Shown here: one piece after another, positions 1-7,339 of the stretch
How positions within the stretch are numbered: position 1 is the first letter of the stretch
How the letters are laid out: every line of letters begins with the position of its first letter
Origin: Alphaproteobacteria bacterium
GTDB taxonomy: Bacteria > Pseudomonadota > Alphaproteobacteria > Rhodospirillales > Magnetospirillaceae
NCBI GenBank assembly: GCA_015232485.1
Contig: JADFZP010000004.1
Coordinates: 14,984-24,365, forward strand
Length of the DNA stretch: 9,382 nt
Direction of reading: 5' to 3'
Position numbers and translations under genes: made by a program
The notes under the pieces: generated by a model
What the model was told of the DNA's origin: nothing
Database searches by the model: none
What the model saw: the letters and a program-made list of their open reading frames with translations, nothing else

Positions 1-416
1 CCGAACAAGCCGCGTCCGGCCAAGCCGCCCCGCAACAGGCCGCCCAGGCCCAGCCCGAGCAGCCGATGCCGGCGCTGCTGGCCGAAGCCAAGCCCGAAGA
101 GGGCAAGACCGTCGCCAAGAAATGCGCGAGCTGCCACACCTTCGATCCCGGCGCCCCCAACCGGGTCGGCCCCAATCTGGCCGACATGGTGGGCGCCGAC
201 ATCGCGGCCAAACCCGGCTTCGCCTATTCCGAGGCGCTGACGGCTAAGCCGGGCAATTGGAGCTATGAGAATTTGGACGCCTTCCTGACCAAGCCGGCCG
301 GCTTCGCGCCGGGCACCAAGATGACCTTCGCGGGCGTTCCCGCGGCGGCCGACCGCGCCGCGCTGATCGCCTATCTGCGCAGCCTGACCTCCAACCCGCC
401 GCCGTTGCCGCGATGA
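1..416 (+). CDS. c-type cytochrome, CycM-like, 5' end outside the window
   Basis: The reading frame is open from base 3 with no start in the window; the ATG at 66 is internal. The visible part begins with an Ala/Gln/Pro-rich stretch (bases 3-65), the kind of flexible linker that joins an N-terminal membrane anchor to the heme domain in CycM/c552-type cytochromes. A single heme domain follows. The heme attachment motif CASCH lies at bases 123-137, then RVGPNL typical of class I cytochromes c, and GTKMTFAG with the probable axial methionine at 321-323. The C-terminal helix reads ALIAYLRSL. These features point to a periplasm-facing electron carrier, probably between a quinol-oxidising complex and a terminal oxidase. 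The stop codon overlaps the hisN start (ATGA, 413-416), so the two are probably translationally coupled. The family is secure. The membrane anchor is inferred, since the N-terminus is not visible. Confidence 0.9.
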   Translation, partial: EQAASGQAAPQQAAQAQPEQPMPALLAEAKPEEGKTVAKKCASCHTFDPGAPNRVGPNLADMVGADIAAKPGFAYSEALTAKPGNWSYENLDAFLTKPAGFAPGTKMTFAGVPAAADRAALIAYLRSLTSNPPPLPR

Positions 417-1189
417 CCTGCCCCGCCGAATTCGTAGCCCTGGCCGAACGGCTGGCCGACGCCGCCGGCCCGATCGTGCGCGCCCATTTCCGCACGCCGG
501 TCGCCGTGCTCGACAAGGCCGACGACAGCCCGGTGACGATCGCCGACCGCGAGGCCGAGATCGCCATGCGCCGGCTGATCGAGGCGACCCATCCCGACCA
601 CGGCATCGTCGGCGAGGAACACGGCTCGCGCAACCCCGACGCCGAATGGGTGTGGGTGCTGGACCCCATCGACGGCACCAAGGCGTTCATCACCGGCAAG
701 CCGTCGTTCGGCACGCTGGTGGCGCTTCTGCATCGCGGCAAGCCGGTGCTGGGGGTGATCGACCAGCCGATCCTCGGCGAGCGCTGGATCGGCGCCGCCG
801 GGCGGCCGACCACCCTGAACGGCCAGCCGGTGCGCACCCGCGCCTGTCCCGAACTGGGCCGCGCCGCCCTGTACGCCACCATGCCCGAGATGTTCATCGG
901 GTCGGACGGCGAGCGCTGGGCCGCCCTGACCCGCTCGGTCAAGCTGGTGCGCTACGGCGCCGACTGCTACGCCTACGCGCTGCTGGCCAGCGGCTTCGTC
1001 GACGCCGTGGTCGAGGCATTGCTGAAGCCCTATGACTACTGCGCGCTGATCCCGATCATCGAAGGCGCGGGGGGAGTGGTGACCGACTGGAACGGCTTGC
1101 CCCTGGGGCTCGGGTCGGATGGTCGGGTCGCCGCGGCCGGCGATCCCACCCTGCACGCGCAATTGGTCAGGGTGCTTGGCGACGCTTGA
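413..1189 (+). CDS. hisN: histidinol-phosphatase of the inositol monophosphatase family
   Basis: This 258-residue protein has the full IMPase metal site: GEEHG with Glu68/Glu69, DPIDGT at 84-89, and a third aspartate at Asp208 in LKPYDYCALIP, followed by EGAGGVVTDWNG. The phrases AFITGKPSFGTLVAL (91-105) and VIDQPILGERWIG (115-127) are characteristic of the HisN branch rather than of SuhB or CysQ. HisN is a magnesium-dependent cytoplasmic enzyme that dephosphorylates L-histidinol phosphate to histidinol, the penultimate stage of histidine synthesis. It is used by lineages lacking the HisB-type phosphatase. The length is normal for the family. The start is set by the ATGA overlap with the cytochrome gene. 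No other his gene is nearby, so the context adds no support for the pathway. A related sugar or inositol phosphate activity cannot be excluded from sequence alone. Confidence 0.85.
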   Translation: MTCPAEFVALAERLADAAGPIVRAHFRTPVAVLDKADDSPVTIADREAEIAMRRLIEATHPDHGIVGEEHGSRNPDAEWVWVLDPIDGTKAFITGKPSFGTLVALLHRGKPVLGVIDQPILGERWIGAAGRPTTLNGQPVRTRACPELGRAALYATMPEMFIGSDGERWAALTRSVKLVRYGADCYAYALLASGFVDAVVEALLKPYDYCALIPIIEGAGGVVTDWNGLPLGLGSDGRVAAAGDPTLHAQLVRVLGDA

Positions 1190-1211
1190 TCGGGATCGCC
1201 GGTTGCCGCAC

Positions 1212-1224
1212 CCTGTCGGACAGG
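1212..1224. promoter_or_regulatory. 13-base palindrome at the yejA ribosome binding site
   Basis: CCTGTC-G-GACAGG is a perfect inverted repeat with 6-base arms in the 46-base gap between hisN and yejA. Its right arm covers the AGG of the yejA Shine-Dalgarno sequence (AGGA, 1222-1225, 10 bases before the ATG). As DNA it could be an operator. As RNA it can form only a short hairpin (CCTG/CAGG, 5-base loop) that would hide the ribosome binding site. No regulator is identified, and a short palindrome can arise by chance in high-GC DNA. Confidence 0.3.
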
Positions 1225-1235
1225 ATCGCCACGGG

Positions 1236-3041
1236 ATGAAGCGCATGCCCAGATTGATCATAGCCCTCGCCTGCCTGCTGCTCGCCCTGCCCGCGGCGGC
1301 CGCCGAACCGGCGCCGGTCCACGGGCTGGCGATGCACGGCCAGCCGAAATACCCGGCCGGCTTCCAGCATTTCGACTATGTCGATCCCAACGCCCCCAAG
1401 GGCGGCGAGGTGCGGCTGCACGCCATCGGCACCTTCGACAGCCTGCACCCGTTCATCGTCAAGGGCATGCCGGCGGCCGGCAGCGGCGTGATGTTCGAAA
1501 CGCTGCTGACCAGCTCGGCCGACGAACCCTTCACCGAATACGGGCTGATCGCCGAAACGATCCGGATGCCCGAGGACCGAAGCTGGGTCGAGTTCACCCT
1601 GCGCCCCGAGGCGCGCTTCCACGACGGCAAGCCGATCACCGTCGAGGACGTGATCTTCTCGCTGGAGATCCTGAAGACCAAGGGCCTGCCGCTGTACCGC
1701 TTCTACTACGCCGCCGTGAAGAAGGCCGAAAAGACCGGCCCGCGCGCCGTGCGCTTCACCTTCGACGGCGGCGACAACCGCGAACTGCCGCTGATCGTCG
1801 GCCAGATGCCGGTGCTGCCCAAGCATTATTGGGAGAACCGGCAATTCGACCAGACCACGCTGGAGGCGCCGCTGGGCAGCGGCCCCTATCGGGTCTCGTC
1901 GCTGGAGCCCGGCCGCTTCGTGGTCTATGAGCGGGTCGCCGACTGGTGGGCCAAGGATCTGCCGGTGTCGCGCGGCCTGCACAACTTCGACCGCATCCGC
2001 TACGACTATTACCGCGACACCACGGTGGCGCTGGAAGCCTTCAAGGCCGGCGAATACGACTGGCGCCTGGAGAACGAGTCGAAGAAGTGGGCGACCGGCT
2101 ACGACTTCCCGGCGCTGGCCGAAGGCCGCGCCAAGAAGGAGGAGATCGGCCACGACCGCCCGACCGGCATGCAGGCCTTCGTCTTCAACCAGCGCCGGCC
2201 GCTGTTTCAGGACGCCCGCGTGCGTCAGGCGCTGGCCTACGCCTTCGACTTCGAATGGACCAACAAGAACCTGTTCTACGGCCAGTACACGCGGACCAAA
2301 AGCTACTTCTCGAATTCCGAACTGGCCTCCGAGGGGCTGCCCTCGCCGGCCGAGTTGGCGGTGCTCGAGCCCTTGCGCGACAAGGTTCCGCCCGAGGTCT
2401 TCACCGCCACCTACGAGCCGCCGGGCAGCGACGGATCGGGCAATATCCGCGACGGCCTGCGCAAGGCGCTGGACCTGTTGCGCCAAGCCGGCTGGACCGT
2501 CGAGGCGGGCCGCCTGCTCGACGCCCAGAAGCGGCCCTTCGCCTTCGAGATCCTGATCGACACCGCCACCTGGGAACGCATCGCGCTGCCCTACGCCCGC
2601 AATCTCGAGCGGCTGGGCATCGTCGCCACGGTGCGCACCGTCGACACCGCGCAGTACAAGAACCGCGTCGACGCCTTCGATTTCGACATGATCGTCGACG
2701 TGTGGGGCCAATCGCCCTCGCCGGGCAACGAGCAGGCCGAATTCTGGGGCTCGGAGGCCGCCGTCACCGAGGGCAGCCAGAACACCATCGGCGTCAAGGA
2801 CCCAGCCGTCGACGCGCTGGTCGCCAAGATCATCTCGGCGCCCGATCGCGAGACCCTGGTGGCGCGCACCCGCGCGCTCGACCGCGTGCTGCTGTGGCAT
2901 CACCACGTCGTGCCGCATTGGCACATCGATTACGACCGCGTGGCCTATTGGGACAAGTTCGGCCGACCAGCGGTCACGCCGGCCCAGGGCGTGCAGTTCA
3001 ACGCGTGGTGGGTCCAGCCGGCCCGCGCCGCGATGAAGTGA
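1236..3041 (+). CDS. yejA: periplasmic peptide-binding protein of the YejABEF ABC importer
   Basis: The 601-residue protein starts at the ATG at 1236, 10 bases after AGGA. The frame is open further upstream to 1119, but that would bury the signal peptide and overlap hisN. Residues 1-23 are a Sec signal peptide (basic MKRMPR, hydrophobic core, cleavage likely after ALPAAAA). The mature part is a family 5 solute-binding protein (DppA/OppA fold). YejA-type landmarks include DPNAPKGGEVRLHAIGTFD (from residue 50), GSGPYRV (214-220), VFNQRRPLFQDARVRQALAYAFDFEW (from about 316) and a His/Trp-rich WHHHVVPHWHIDYD near the C-terminus. It would capture oligopeptides in the periplasm and deliver them to YejBE. 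In E. coli the Yej system imports microcin C; in Salmonella, Brucella and Sinorhizobium it affects sensitivity to host antimicrobial peptides. The natural substrate here is not evident from the sequence. Confidence 0.93.
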   Translation: MKRMPRLIIALACLLLALPAAAAEPAPVHGLAMHGQPKYPAGFQHFDYVDPNAPKGGEVRLHAIGTFDSLHPFIVKGMPAAGSGVMFETLLTSSADEPFTEYGLIAETIRMPEDRSWVEFTLRPEARFHDGKPITVEDVIFSLEILKTKGLPLYRFYYAAVKKAEKTGPRAVRFTFDGGDNRELPLIVGQMPVLPKHYWENRQFDQTTLEAPLGSGPYRVSSLEPGRFVVYERVADWWAKDLPVSRGLHNFDRIRYDYYRDTTVALEAFKAGEYDWRLENESKKWATGYDFPALAEGRAKKEEIGHDRPTGMQAFVFNQRRPLFQDARVRQALAYAFDFEWTNKNLFYGQYTRTKSYFSNSELASEGLPSPAELAVLEPLRDKVPPEVFTATYEPPGSDGSGNIRDGLRKALDLLRQAGWTVEAGRLLDAQKRPFAFEILIDTATWERIALPYARNLERLGIVATVRTVDTAQYKNRVDAFDFDMIVDVWGQSPSPGNEQAEFWGSEAAVTEGSQNTIGVKDPAVDALVAKIISAPDRETLVARTRALDRVLLWHHHVVPHWHIDYDRVAYWDKFGRPAVTPAQGVQFNAWWVQPARAAMK

Positions 3042-3051
3042 CGGCGCCGCC

Positions 3052-4161
3052 ATGCTCGCCTATATCGCCCGCCGCCTGATGCTGATTCCCCTGACCCTGT
3101 TCGGGATCATGGTGGTCAACTTCGCCTTCGCCCAGCTCGCCCCCGGCGGCCCCGTCGAGCAGATGCTGGCCCGCGTCCAGGGCACCGCGATCGAGGCCAC
3201 CTCGCGCATCTCGGGGGCCGGCTCGTCCGAGGCCGGGGCGCCGGCCGCGTCGCGTTCGGGCGTGCAGGGGCCGAAGGGCGCCTATCGCGGCGCGCAAGGC
3301 ATGGACCCCGCCTTCGTCGCCGAGATCGAGAAGCAGTTCGGCTTCGACAAGCCGGCCCATGTGCGCTTCTTCCAGATGATCGGCAATTACCTGACCTTCG
3401 ATTTCGGTGAAAGCTTTTACCGCGACCGCAAGGTGATCGACCTGATCCTCGACAAGCTGCCGGTGTCGATCTCGCTGGGGCTGTGGAGCACCCTGATCAT
3501 CTATCTGGTGTCGATCCCGCTGGGCATCGCCAAGGCGCGGCGCGACGGCTCGACGATGGACGTGGCGACCTCGTGGGCTGTGATCATCGGCTATGCGGTG
3601 CCTGGCTTCTTGTTCGCCATCCTGCTGATCGTCTTGTTCGCCGGCGGGCGGTTCCTGTCCTGGTTCCCGCTGCGCGGCCTGACCTCGATCGGCTTCGACC
3701 AGTTGAGCTGGTGGCGCCAGATCCTGGATTACTTCTGGCATCTGGCCTTGCCGGTCACCGCCATGGTGATCGGCGGCTTCGCCGGGCTGGTCATGCTGAC
3801 CAAGAACTCGTTCCTGGAAGAGATCAACAAGCAATACGTGGTGACCGCCCGCGCCAAGGGCTTAAGCGAACAGCGCGTGCTGTACGGCCACATCTTCCGC
3901 AACGCCATGCTGCTGATCATCGCCGGCTTCCCCAGCGCGCTGGTCGGCATCCTGTTCACCGGATCGGTGCTGATCGAGGTGATCTTCTCGCTGGACGGCA
4001 TCGGCCTGCTGGGCTTCGAGGCGGTGGTCAACCGCGACTATCCGGTGATGTTCGGCACCCTTTACTTCTTCACCCTGATCGGGCTGCTGCTGAATCTGGT
4101 CTCGGACCTGACCTATCACATGGTCGATCCGCGCATCACCTTCGAGGCGAGGGCCGGCTGA
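3052..4161 (+). CDS. yejB: peptide ABC importer permease YejB
   Basis: This 369-residue inner-membrane permease is of the DppB/OppB type. It begins with the usual short cytoplasmic tip and first membrane segment (YIARRLMLIPLTLFGIMVV, residues 4-22). Next comes a long periplasmic loop with a low-complexity Gly/Ala/Ser segment at about 52-80; such an insertion is common in YejB proteins. Several further membrane helices follow. The EAA loop that contacts the ATPase lies around residues 258-290 (VTARAKGLSEQRVLYGHIFRNAM from 264). The C-terminus reads DLTYHMVDPRI, a standard ending of this family. The start is 10 bases after the yejA stop with only a weak ribosome binding site, so translation is probably coupled to yejA. 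The stop shares one base with the yejE start (TGATG). Confidence 0.94.
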   Translation: MLAYIARRLMLIPLTLFGIMVVNFAFAQLAPGGPVEQMLARVQGTAIEATSRISGAGSSEAGAPAASRSGVQGPKGAYRGAQGMDPAFVAEIEKQFGFDKPAHVRFFQMIGNYLTFDFGESFYRDRKVIDLILDKLPVSISLGLWSTLIIYLVSIPLGIAKARRDGSTMDVATSWAVIIGYAVPGFLFAILLIVLFAGGRFLSWFPLRGLTSIGFDQLSWWRQILDYFWHLALPVTAMVIGGFAGLVMLTKNSFLEEINKQYVVTARAKGLSEQRVLYGHIFRNAMLLIIAGFPSALVGILFTGSVLIEVIFSLDGIGLLGFEAVVNRDYPVMFGTLYFFTLIGLLLNLVSDLTYHMVDPRITFEARAG

Positions 4162-5219
4162 TGTCCGACCGCCGCCAAGCCCGCTTCCTGGGCATGCGCA
4201 TCACGCCGCTGACCGAGCGGCGGCTGAAGAACTTCCGCGCCAATCGCCGCGGCTTCTGGTCCTTGTGGATCTTCCTGGCGATCTTCGCGGCCAGCCTGTG
4301 CGCCGAGTTGATCGCCAACGACCGGCCGCTCCTGGTGTCGTATGACGGCCAGTTGTTCTTCCCCGTGGTGACCAACTACCCCGAGACCACCTTCGGCGGC
4401 GATTTTCCGACCACCGCCGATTACCGCGACCCCTATATCCGCGAGCGCATCGCCGAGAAGGGCTGGATCCTGTGGCCGCCGATCCGCTACGACCACCGCG
4501 CCATCAATTACGACCTGCCGGTGCCGGCCCCGGCGCCGCCGTCGGCCGACAACATCCTGGGCACCGACGACCAGGGGCGCGACGTGGCGGCGCGGCTGAT
4601 CTATGGGTTGCGCCTGTCGATCCTGTTCGGGCTGGCGCTGACTTTGGTGTCGTCGGTGATCGGCGTCGCGGCGGGCGCCGTGCAGGGCTATTTCGGCGGC
4701 TGGGTCGATCTGATCTTCCAACGCTTCCTGGAAATCTGGGGCGGGTTGCCGCAGCTTTTCATCCTGATCATCGTGTCCAGCGTGATCGTGCCGGGGTTCT
4801 GGTCGCTGCTGGCCATCCTGGTGCTGTTCTCGTGGACCAATCTGGTCGGCGTGGTGCGCGCCGAGTTCCTGCGCGCCCGCAACTTCGATTATGTTCGCGC
4901 GGCGCGGGCCCTGGGGATGGGCGACGCGCAGATCATGTGGAAGCACGTTCTGCCCAACGCCATGGTGGCCACCCTGACCTTCACCCCCTTCATCCTGAAC
5001 GGCTCGATCGTGGCGCTGACCGCGCTCGACTTCCTGGGGCTGGGCCTGCCGCCCGGCTCGGCGTCGCTTGGCGATCTGCTGCGCCAGGGCAAGGAGAACC
5101 TGCAGGCGCCCTGGCTGGGCATCACCGGCTTCGTGCTGGTCGCCGTCATCCTTAGCCTGCTGGTGTTCGTGGGCGAAGCGGTGCGCGACGCCTTCGATCC
5201 GCGCAAGAGCCGGCCATGA
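4161..5219 (+). CDS. yejE: peptide ABC importer permease YejE
   Basis: This 352-residue inner-membrane permease is of the DppC/OppC type. The frame is open far upstream inside yejB, but the ATG at 4161, which overlaps the yejB stop by one base, gives the correct N-terminus: cytoplasmic LTERRLKNFRANRRGFWSL, then the first membrane helix at about 34-50. A large periplasmic loop leads to NILGTDDQGRD (131-141), a hallmark of the DppC family, followed by a five-helix permease core. The EAA loop begins at Glu235 (EFLRARNFDYVRAARALGMG) and continues through HVLPNAM. The ending GEAVRDAFDPRK is typical. YejE pairs with YejB to form the translocation channel. The stop overlaps the yejF start by four bases (ATGA, 5216-5219). 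Confidence 0.94.
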   Translation: MSDRRQARFLGMRITPLTERRLKNFRANRRGFWSLWIFLAIFAASLCAELIANDRPLLVSYDGQLFFPVVTNYPETTFGGDFPTTADYRDPYIRERIAEKGWILWPPIRYDHRAINYDLPVPAPAPPSADNILGTDDQGRDVAARLIYGLRLSILFGLALTLVSSVIGVAAGAVQGYFGGWVDLIFQRFLEIWGGLPQLFILIIVSSVIVPGFWSLLAILVLFSWTNLVGVVRAEFLRARNFDYVRAARALGMGDAQIMWKHVLPNAMVATLTFTPFILNGSIVALTALDFLGLGLPPGSASLGDLLRQGKENLQAPWLGITGFVLVAVILSLLVFVGEAVRDAFDPRKSRP

Positions 5220-6847
5220 CGCTGCTGTCCGTCGCCGACCTGTCGGTTTCCTTCGGCCATGGCGAGGCCGAGACGCGCGCCGTCGACCGCGTCTCGTTCA
5301 CCCTGGACAAGGGCCAGACCCTGGCCCTGGTCGGCGAAAGCGGCTCGGGCAAGTCGGTCACCGCGCTGTCCTTGATGCAGCTTCTGCCCTATCCGGCGGC
5401 TTGGCACCCCTCGGGGAGCATCCTGTTCGCCGGCCGGGAACTGGTCGGCGCGCCCGAGCCGGTGATGCGCGACGTGCGCGGCGACCGCATCGCCATGGTG
5501 TTCCAAGAGCCGATGACCTCGCTGAACCCGCTGCATTCGATCGCCCGCCAAGTCGGCGAAGTGCTTGAAGTGCATCGCGGCCTGTCGGGCAAGGCGCTGC
5601 GGAACCGGATCGTCGAACTGCTGCGTCTGGTCGGCCTGCCCGAGGCCGAGGACCGGCTGGGCGCCCTGCCGCACGAGCTTTCGGGGGGGCAGCGCCAGCG
5701 CGTGATGATCGCCATGGCGCTGGCCAACGAGCCCGACATCCTGATCGCCGACGAGCCGACCACCGCCTTGGACGTCACCATCCAGGCGCAAATCCTGAAA
5801 CTGCTCGACGATCTCAAACGGCGCTTCGGCATGGCCTTGCTGCTGATCACCCATGATCTGGGCATCGTGCGCAAGATGGCCGACACGGTCTGCGTGATGA
5901 GCCGGGGCCAAATCGTCGAGCACGGCCCCGCCGCCACCGTGTTCCGCGCCCCCGCCCACGAATACACCCAGCGCCTGCTGGCCGCCGAGCCGCGCGGCAA
6001 GCCCAACCGCCCGGCCGACGACGCGCCGGTGGTGATGGAGGCGCGCGACCTGAAGGTGTGGTTCCCGATCAAGGGGGGCGTGCTGCGCCGCGTGGTCGGC
6101 CACGTCAAGGCGGTCGACGGGATCAGCTTGGCGGTGCGCGAGGGCCACACGGTCGGCGTGGTCGGCGAAAGCGGCTCGGGCAAGACCACGCTGGGCCTCG
6201 CGCTGCTGCGCCTGCTGAACAGCGACGGCCCGGTGGTGTTCTTAGGCCGCGAAATTCAAACGATGAGCGCCGGCGCGCTGCGCCCGATGCGGCGCGAGAT
6301 GCAGATGGTCTTCCAAGACCCCTATGGCAGCTTAAGCCCCCGTCTGTCGGTCGGCCAAATCCTGGAGGAGGGCCTGCTGGTCCACCGCCTGGGCGGCGAC
6401 GCCGCCGGACGCCGCGAGGTGATCGGCCAAGCGCTGGACGAGGTCGGCCTGGACCCCGCCACCCAGGACCGCTATCCGCACGAATTCTCGGGCGGGCAGC
6501 GCCAGCGCATCGCCATCGCCCGCGCCCTGGTGCTGAAACCCCGCTTCGTGGTGCTGGACGAACCGACCAGCGCGCTCGACGTCTCGGTGCAGGCCCAGAT
6601 CGTCGATCTGCTGCGCGACATCCAGGCCCGCCACCGCCTGGCCTATCTGTTCATCAGCCACGATCTGCGCGTCGTGCGCGCCCTGGCCGACGACCTGATC
6701 GTCATGAAGGACGGCAAGGTCGTCGAAACCGGCCGCGCCGACCAGATCTTCCAGGCCCCGCGCGAAGCCTACACCCGCGCCCTGATCGCCGCCGCCTTCG
6801 ACCTGGAGGTGGCGCAGGCGATCGAGCCGACGGCGGGACCGTCGTGA
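5216..6847 (+). CDS. yejF: double-domain ATPase of the peptide ABC importer, YejF
   Basis: This 543-residue cytoplasmic protein carries two complete ABC domains in one chain, as YejF does, where Dpp/Opp systems use two separate ATPases. Domain 1: Walker A GESGSGKS (40-47), signature LSGGQRQR (155-162), Walker B ILIADEP (175-181) and switch His213. Domain 2: Walker A GESGSGKT (317-324), signature FSGGQRQR (424-431), Walker B FVVLDEP (444-450) and switch His482. Both Walker B motifs keep the catalytic glutamate (180 and 449), so both sites should hydrolyse ATP. Each domain ends in the oligopeptide-transporter C-terminal extension (EYTQRLLAAEP from 249; AYTRALIAAAF from 518). The protein energises transport through YejB and YejE. 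The ATGA overlap with yejE implies coupled translation and a fixed subunit ratio. It is the last gene of the operon. Confidence 0.95.
   Translation: MTLLSVADLSVSFGHGEAETRAVDRVSFTLDKGQTLALVGESGSGKSVTALSLMQLLPYPAAWHPSGSILFAGRELVGAPEPVMRDVRGDRIAMVFQEPMTSLNPLHSIARQVGEVLEVHRGLSGKALRNRIVELLRLVGLPEAEDRLGALPHELSGGQRQRVMIAMALANEPDILIADEPTTALDVTIQAQILKLLDDLKRRFGMALLLITHDLGIVRKMADTVCVMSRGQIVEHGPAATVFRAPAHEYTQRLLAAEPRGKPNRPADDAPVVMEARDLKVWFPIKGGVLRRVVGHVKAVDGISLAVREGHTVGVVGESGSGKTTLGLALLRLLNSDGPVVFLGREIQTMSAGALRPMRREMQMVFQDPYGSLSPRLSVGQILEEGLLVHRLGGDAAGRREVIGQALDEVGLDPATQDRYPHEFSGGQRQRIAIARALVLKPRFVVLDEPTSALDVSVQAQIVDLLRDIQARHRLAYLFISHDLRVVRALADDLIVMKDGKVVETGRADQIFQAPREAYTRALIAAAFDLEVAQAIEPTAGPS
6828..6844 (+). 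other. hairpin abutting the yejF stop codon
   Basis: CGACGG and CCGTCG form a perfect 6-bp stem with a 5-base loop, ending one base before the TGA at 6845. No T-run follows, so it is not a canonical intrinsic terminator. It could protect the 3' end of the yej transcript or assist Rho-dependent ending. It may also be chance pairing within coding sequence. Confidence 0.3.
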
Positions 6848-6848
6848 C

Positions 6849-6912
6849 TCACGGCACCACCGCGTCGAGCGGCACGTCGAGGATCGCCGCGAGCGCCTTG
6901 TAGGCTTTGGCC
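6849..6912 (-). pseudogene. possible 3' stump of a minus-strand gene
   Basis: Read on the minus strand, the last 20 or so codons before a TGA at 6851-6849 encode TAKAYKALAAILDVPLDAVVP. Almost every third position is G or C, as in the resident genes here. The wording resembles the C-terminal end of small helical DNA-binding proteins (XRE-like, LAxxLxVPLDxLxP), but no helix-turn-helix domain is present. Further upstream on that strand (above about 6912) the frame stays open to 7055, yet the composition becomes AT-richer and the sequence loses any protein-like character. The simplest reading is a resident gene cut off by an insertion or deletion near 6912. It is convergent with yejF. The parent gene is not identified, and chance coding appearance is possible. 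Confidence 0.3.
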
Positions 6913-7037
6913 GTTTGGCATACCAATGATTGCGCCGCCCTATGGCACTCTTGCGTCAATACCCGGAACCGAGTAATAGACCGCATTCTCGTTGACCACG
7001 GAGTCCTCTGCGGGCAGGGTGGTGCGGCATGGTTTGT

Positions 7038-7042
7038 GAGGA
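7038..7042 (+). promoter_or_regulatory. ribosome binding site of the 70-residue ORF
   Basis: GAGGA sits 6 bases upstream of the ATG at 7049. It is the best Shine-Dalgarno match in the accessory segment. It favours the ATG at 7049 over the internal ATG at 7064 and supports this short ORF being translated. Confidence 0.6.
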
Positions 7043-7048
7043 ACGGCG

Positions 7049-7261
7049 ATGGCACCGGAAAAGATGTCTCTGAGCGAGCTTTTGAAAAAGCGCGGCATCT
7101 CCGACCCGTCCGAGTTTCTGTGCCAGTACGACGGAGGCGCCAAGATCGCGCCCGCAGGCGTGCCCGGCGTCCAGGTGCGTGGCAACGTGCAACTGCTGCT
7201 TGGCCAGACCATCACCCGCGACGAGGTCAACGCCCGCCTCGCGGCGCTCCGCCGGCTCTGA
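7049..7261 (+). CDS. unrecognised small soluble protein, 70 residues
   Basis: I do not recognise this family. The protein has a basic, helical N-terminus (MSLSELLKKRGISD, residues 6-19). A Gly/Val-rich middle (GGAKIAPAGVPGVQVRGNVQLLLGQ, about 29-53) probably forms strands or a turn-rich core. A helical C-terminus (TRDEVNARLAALRRL) closes the protein. There is no signal peptide or membrane segment; the single cysteine is Cys25. Evidence that it is real: a well-spaced GAGGA site upstream, and a strong intrinsic terminator whose stem begins about 20 bases after the stop. It lies in lower-GC DNA next to another unrecognised gene on the same strand, so the two may belong to one acquired module. 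A role as a small regulator or as a partner of the 213-residue protein is possible but unsupported by any motif. Confidence 0.6.
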   Translation: MAPEKMSLSELLKKRGISDPSEFLCQYDGGAKIAPAGVPGVQVRGNVQLLLGQTITRDEVNARLAALRRL

Positions 7262-7280
7262 GCGCCCGAGCGTAGTACGG

Positions 7281-7309
7281 AAAGCGCCCCTACGCGGGGC
7301 GTTTTTTTT
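7281..7309 (+). terminator. strong intrinsic terminator after the 70-residue ORF
   Basis: A stem of CGCCCC (7285-7290) and GGGGCG (7296-7301) closes a 5-base loop and is followed by eight T's (7302-7309). Upstream A's at 7281-7283 can extend the pairing with the T-run, with a G-T pair at 7284. A second run of six T's (7315-7320) follows shortly. The orientation is plus strand. It ends about 30 bases before the next start codon at 7340. Confidence 0.85.
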
Positions 7310-7339
7310 ACCCGTTTTTTCGCAGGTCGGATTGAAGTC

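Larger units (their letters stand above)
6848..7048. other. 201-base interval between yejF and the small ORF, no intact gene
   Basis: GC content falls to about 53% in bases 6901-6960, well below the flanking yej genes. The interval holds the possible gene stump (6849-6912) and a 4+4 inverted repeat, TTGGCATACCAA (6915-6926). The upstream region of the 70-residue ORF also lies here. A TTGACC at 6992-6997 matches a -35 hexamer well, but no good -10 lies 16-18 bases downstream. I see no tRNA, repeat array or transposase fragment. Confidence 0.5.

Noticed and set aside
1119..1235. Upstream extension of yejA to an ATG at 1119
   Set aside because: It would overlap hisN by 71 bases and place 39 non-conserved residues before a clear signal peptide. 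The ATG at 1236 has AGGA at good spacing.
1245..1274. Cysteine in the yejA signal region as a lipoprotein site
   Set aside because: Residues ALAC do not fit the usual lipobox, and the cysteine lies inside the hydrophobic core, followed by a normal Ala-rich signal peptidase I site.
1167..3053. 628-residue minus-strand frame opposite yejA
   Set aside because: It is a mirror of yejA coding sequence, low-complexity and rich in Gly, Val, Arg and Gln. yejA on the plus strand explains the region with conserved motifs.
3483..4160. Long in-frame extension upstream of yejE
   Set aside because: It lies wholly inside yejB in another frame and has the Arg/Pro/Gly-rich look of a GC-rich shadow frame. yejE homology begins at the ATG at 4161.
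5682..5689. Run of G's in yejF as a possible frameshift or slippage site
   Set aside because: It encodes the two glycines of the LSGGQ signature, the frame is intact, and no alternative frame continues meaningfully.
6951..6979. TTGCGT and TAATAG with 17-base spacing as a promoter for the 70-residue ORF
   Set aside because: Each hexamer matches the consensus at only about 3 of 6 positions. The TTGACC at 6992 also lacks a partner -10, so no promoter is called.
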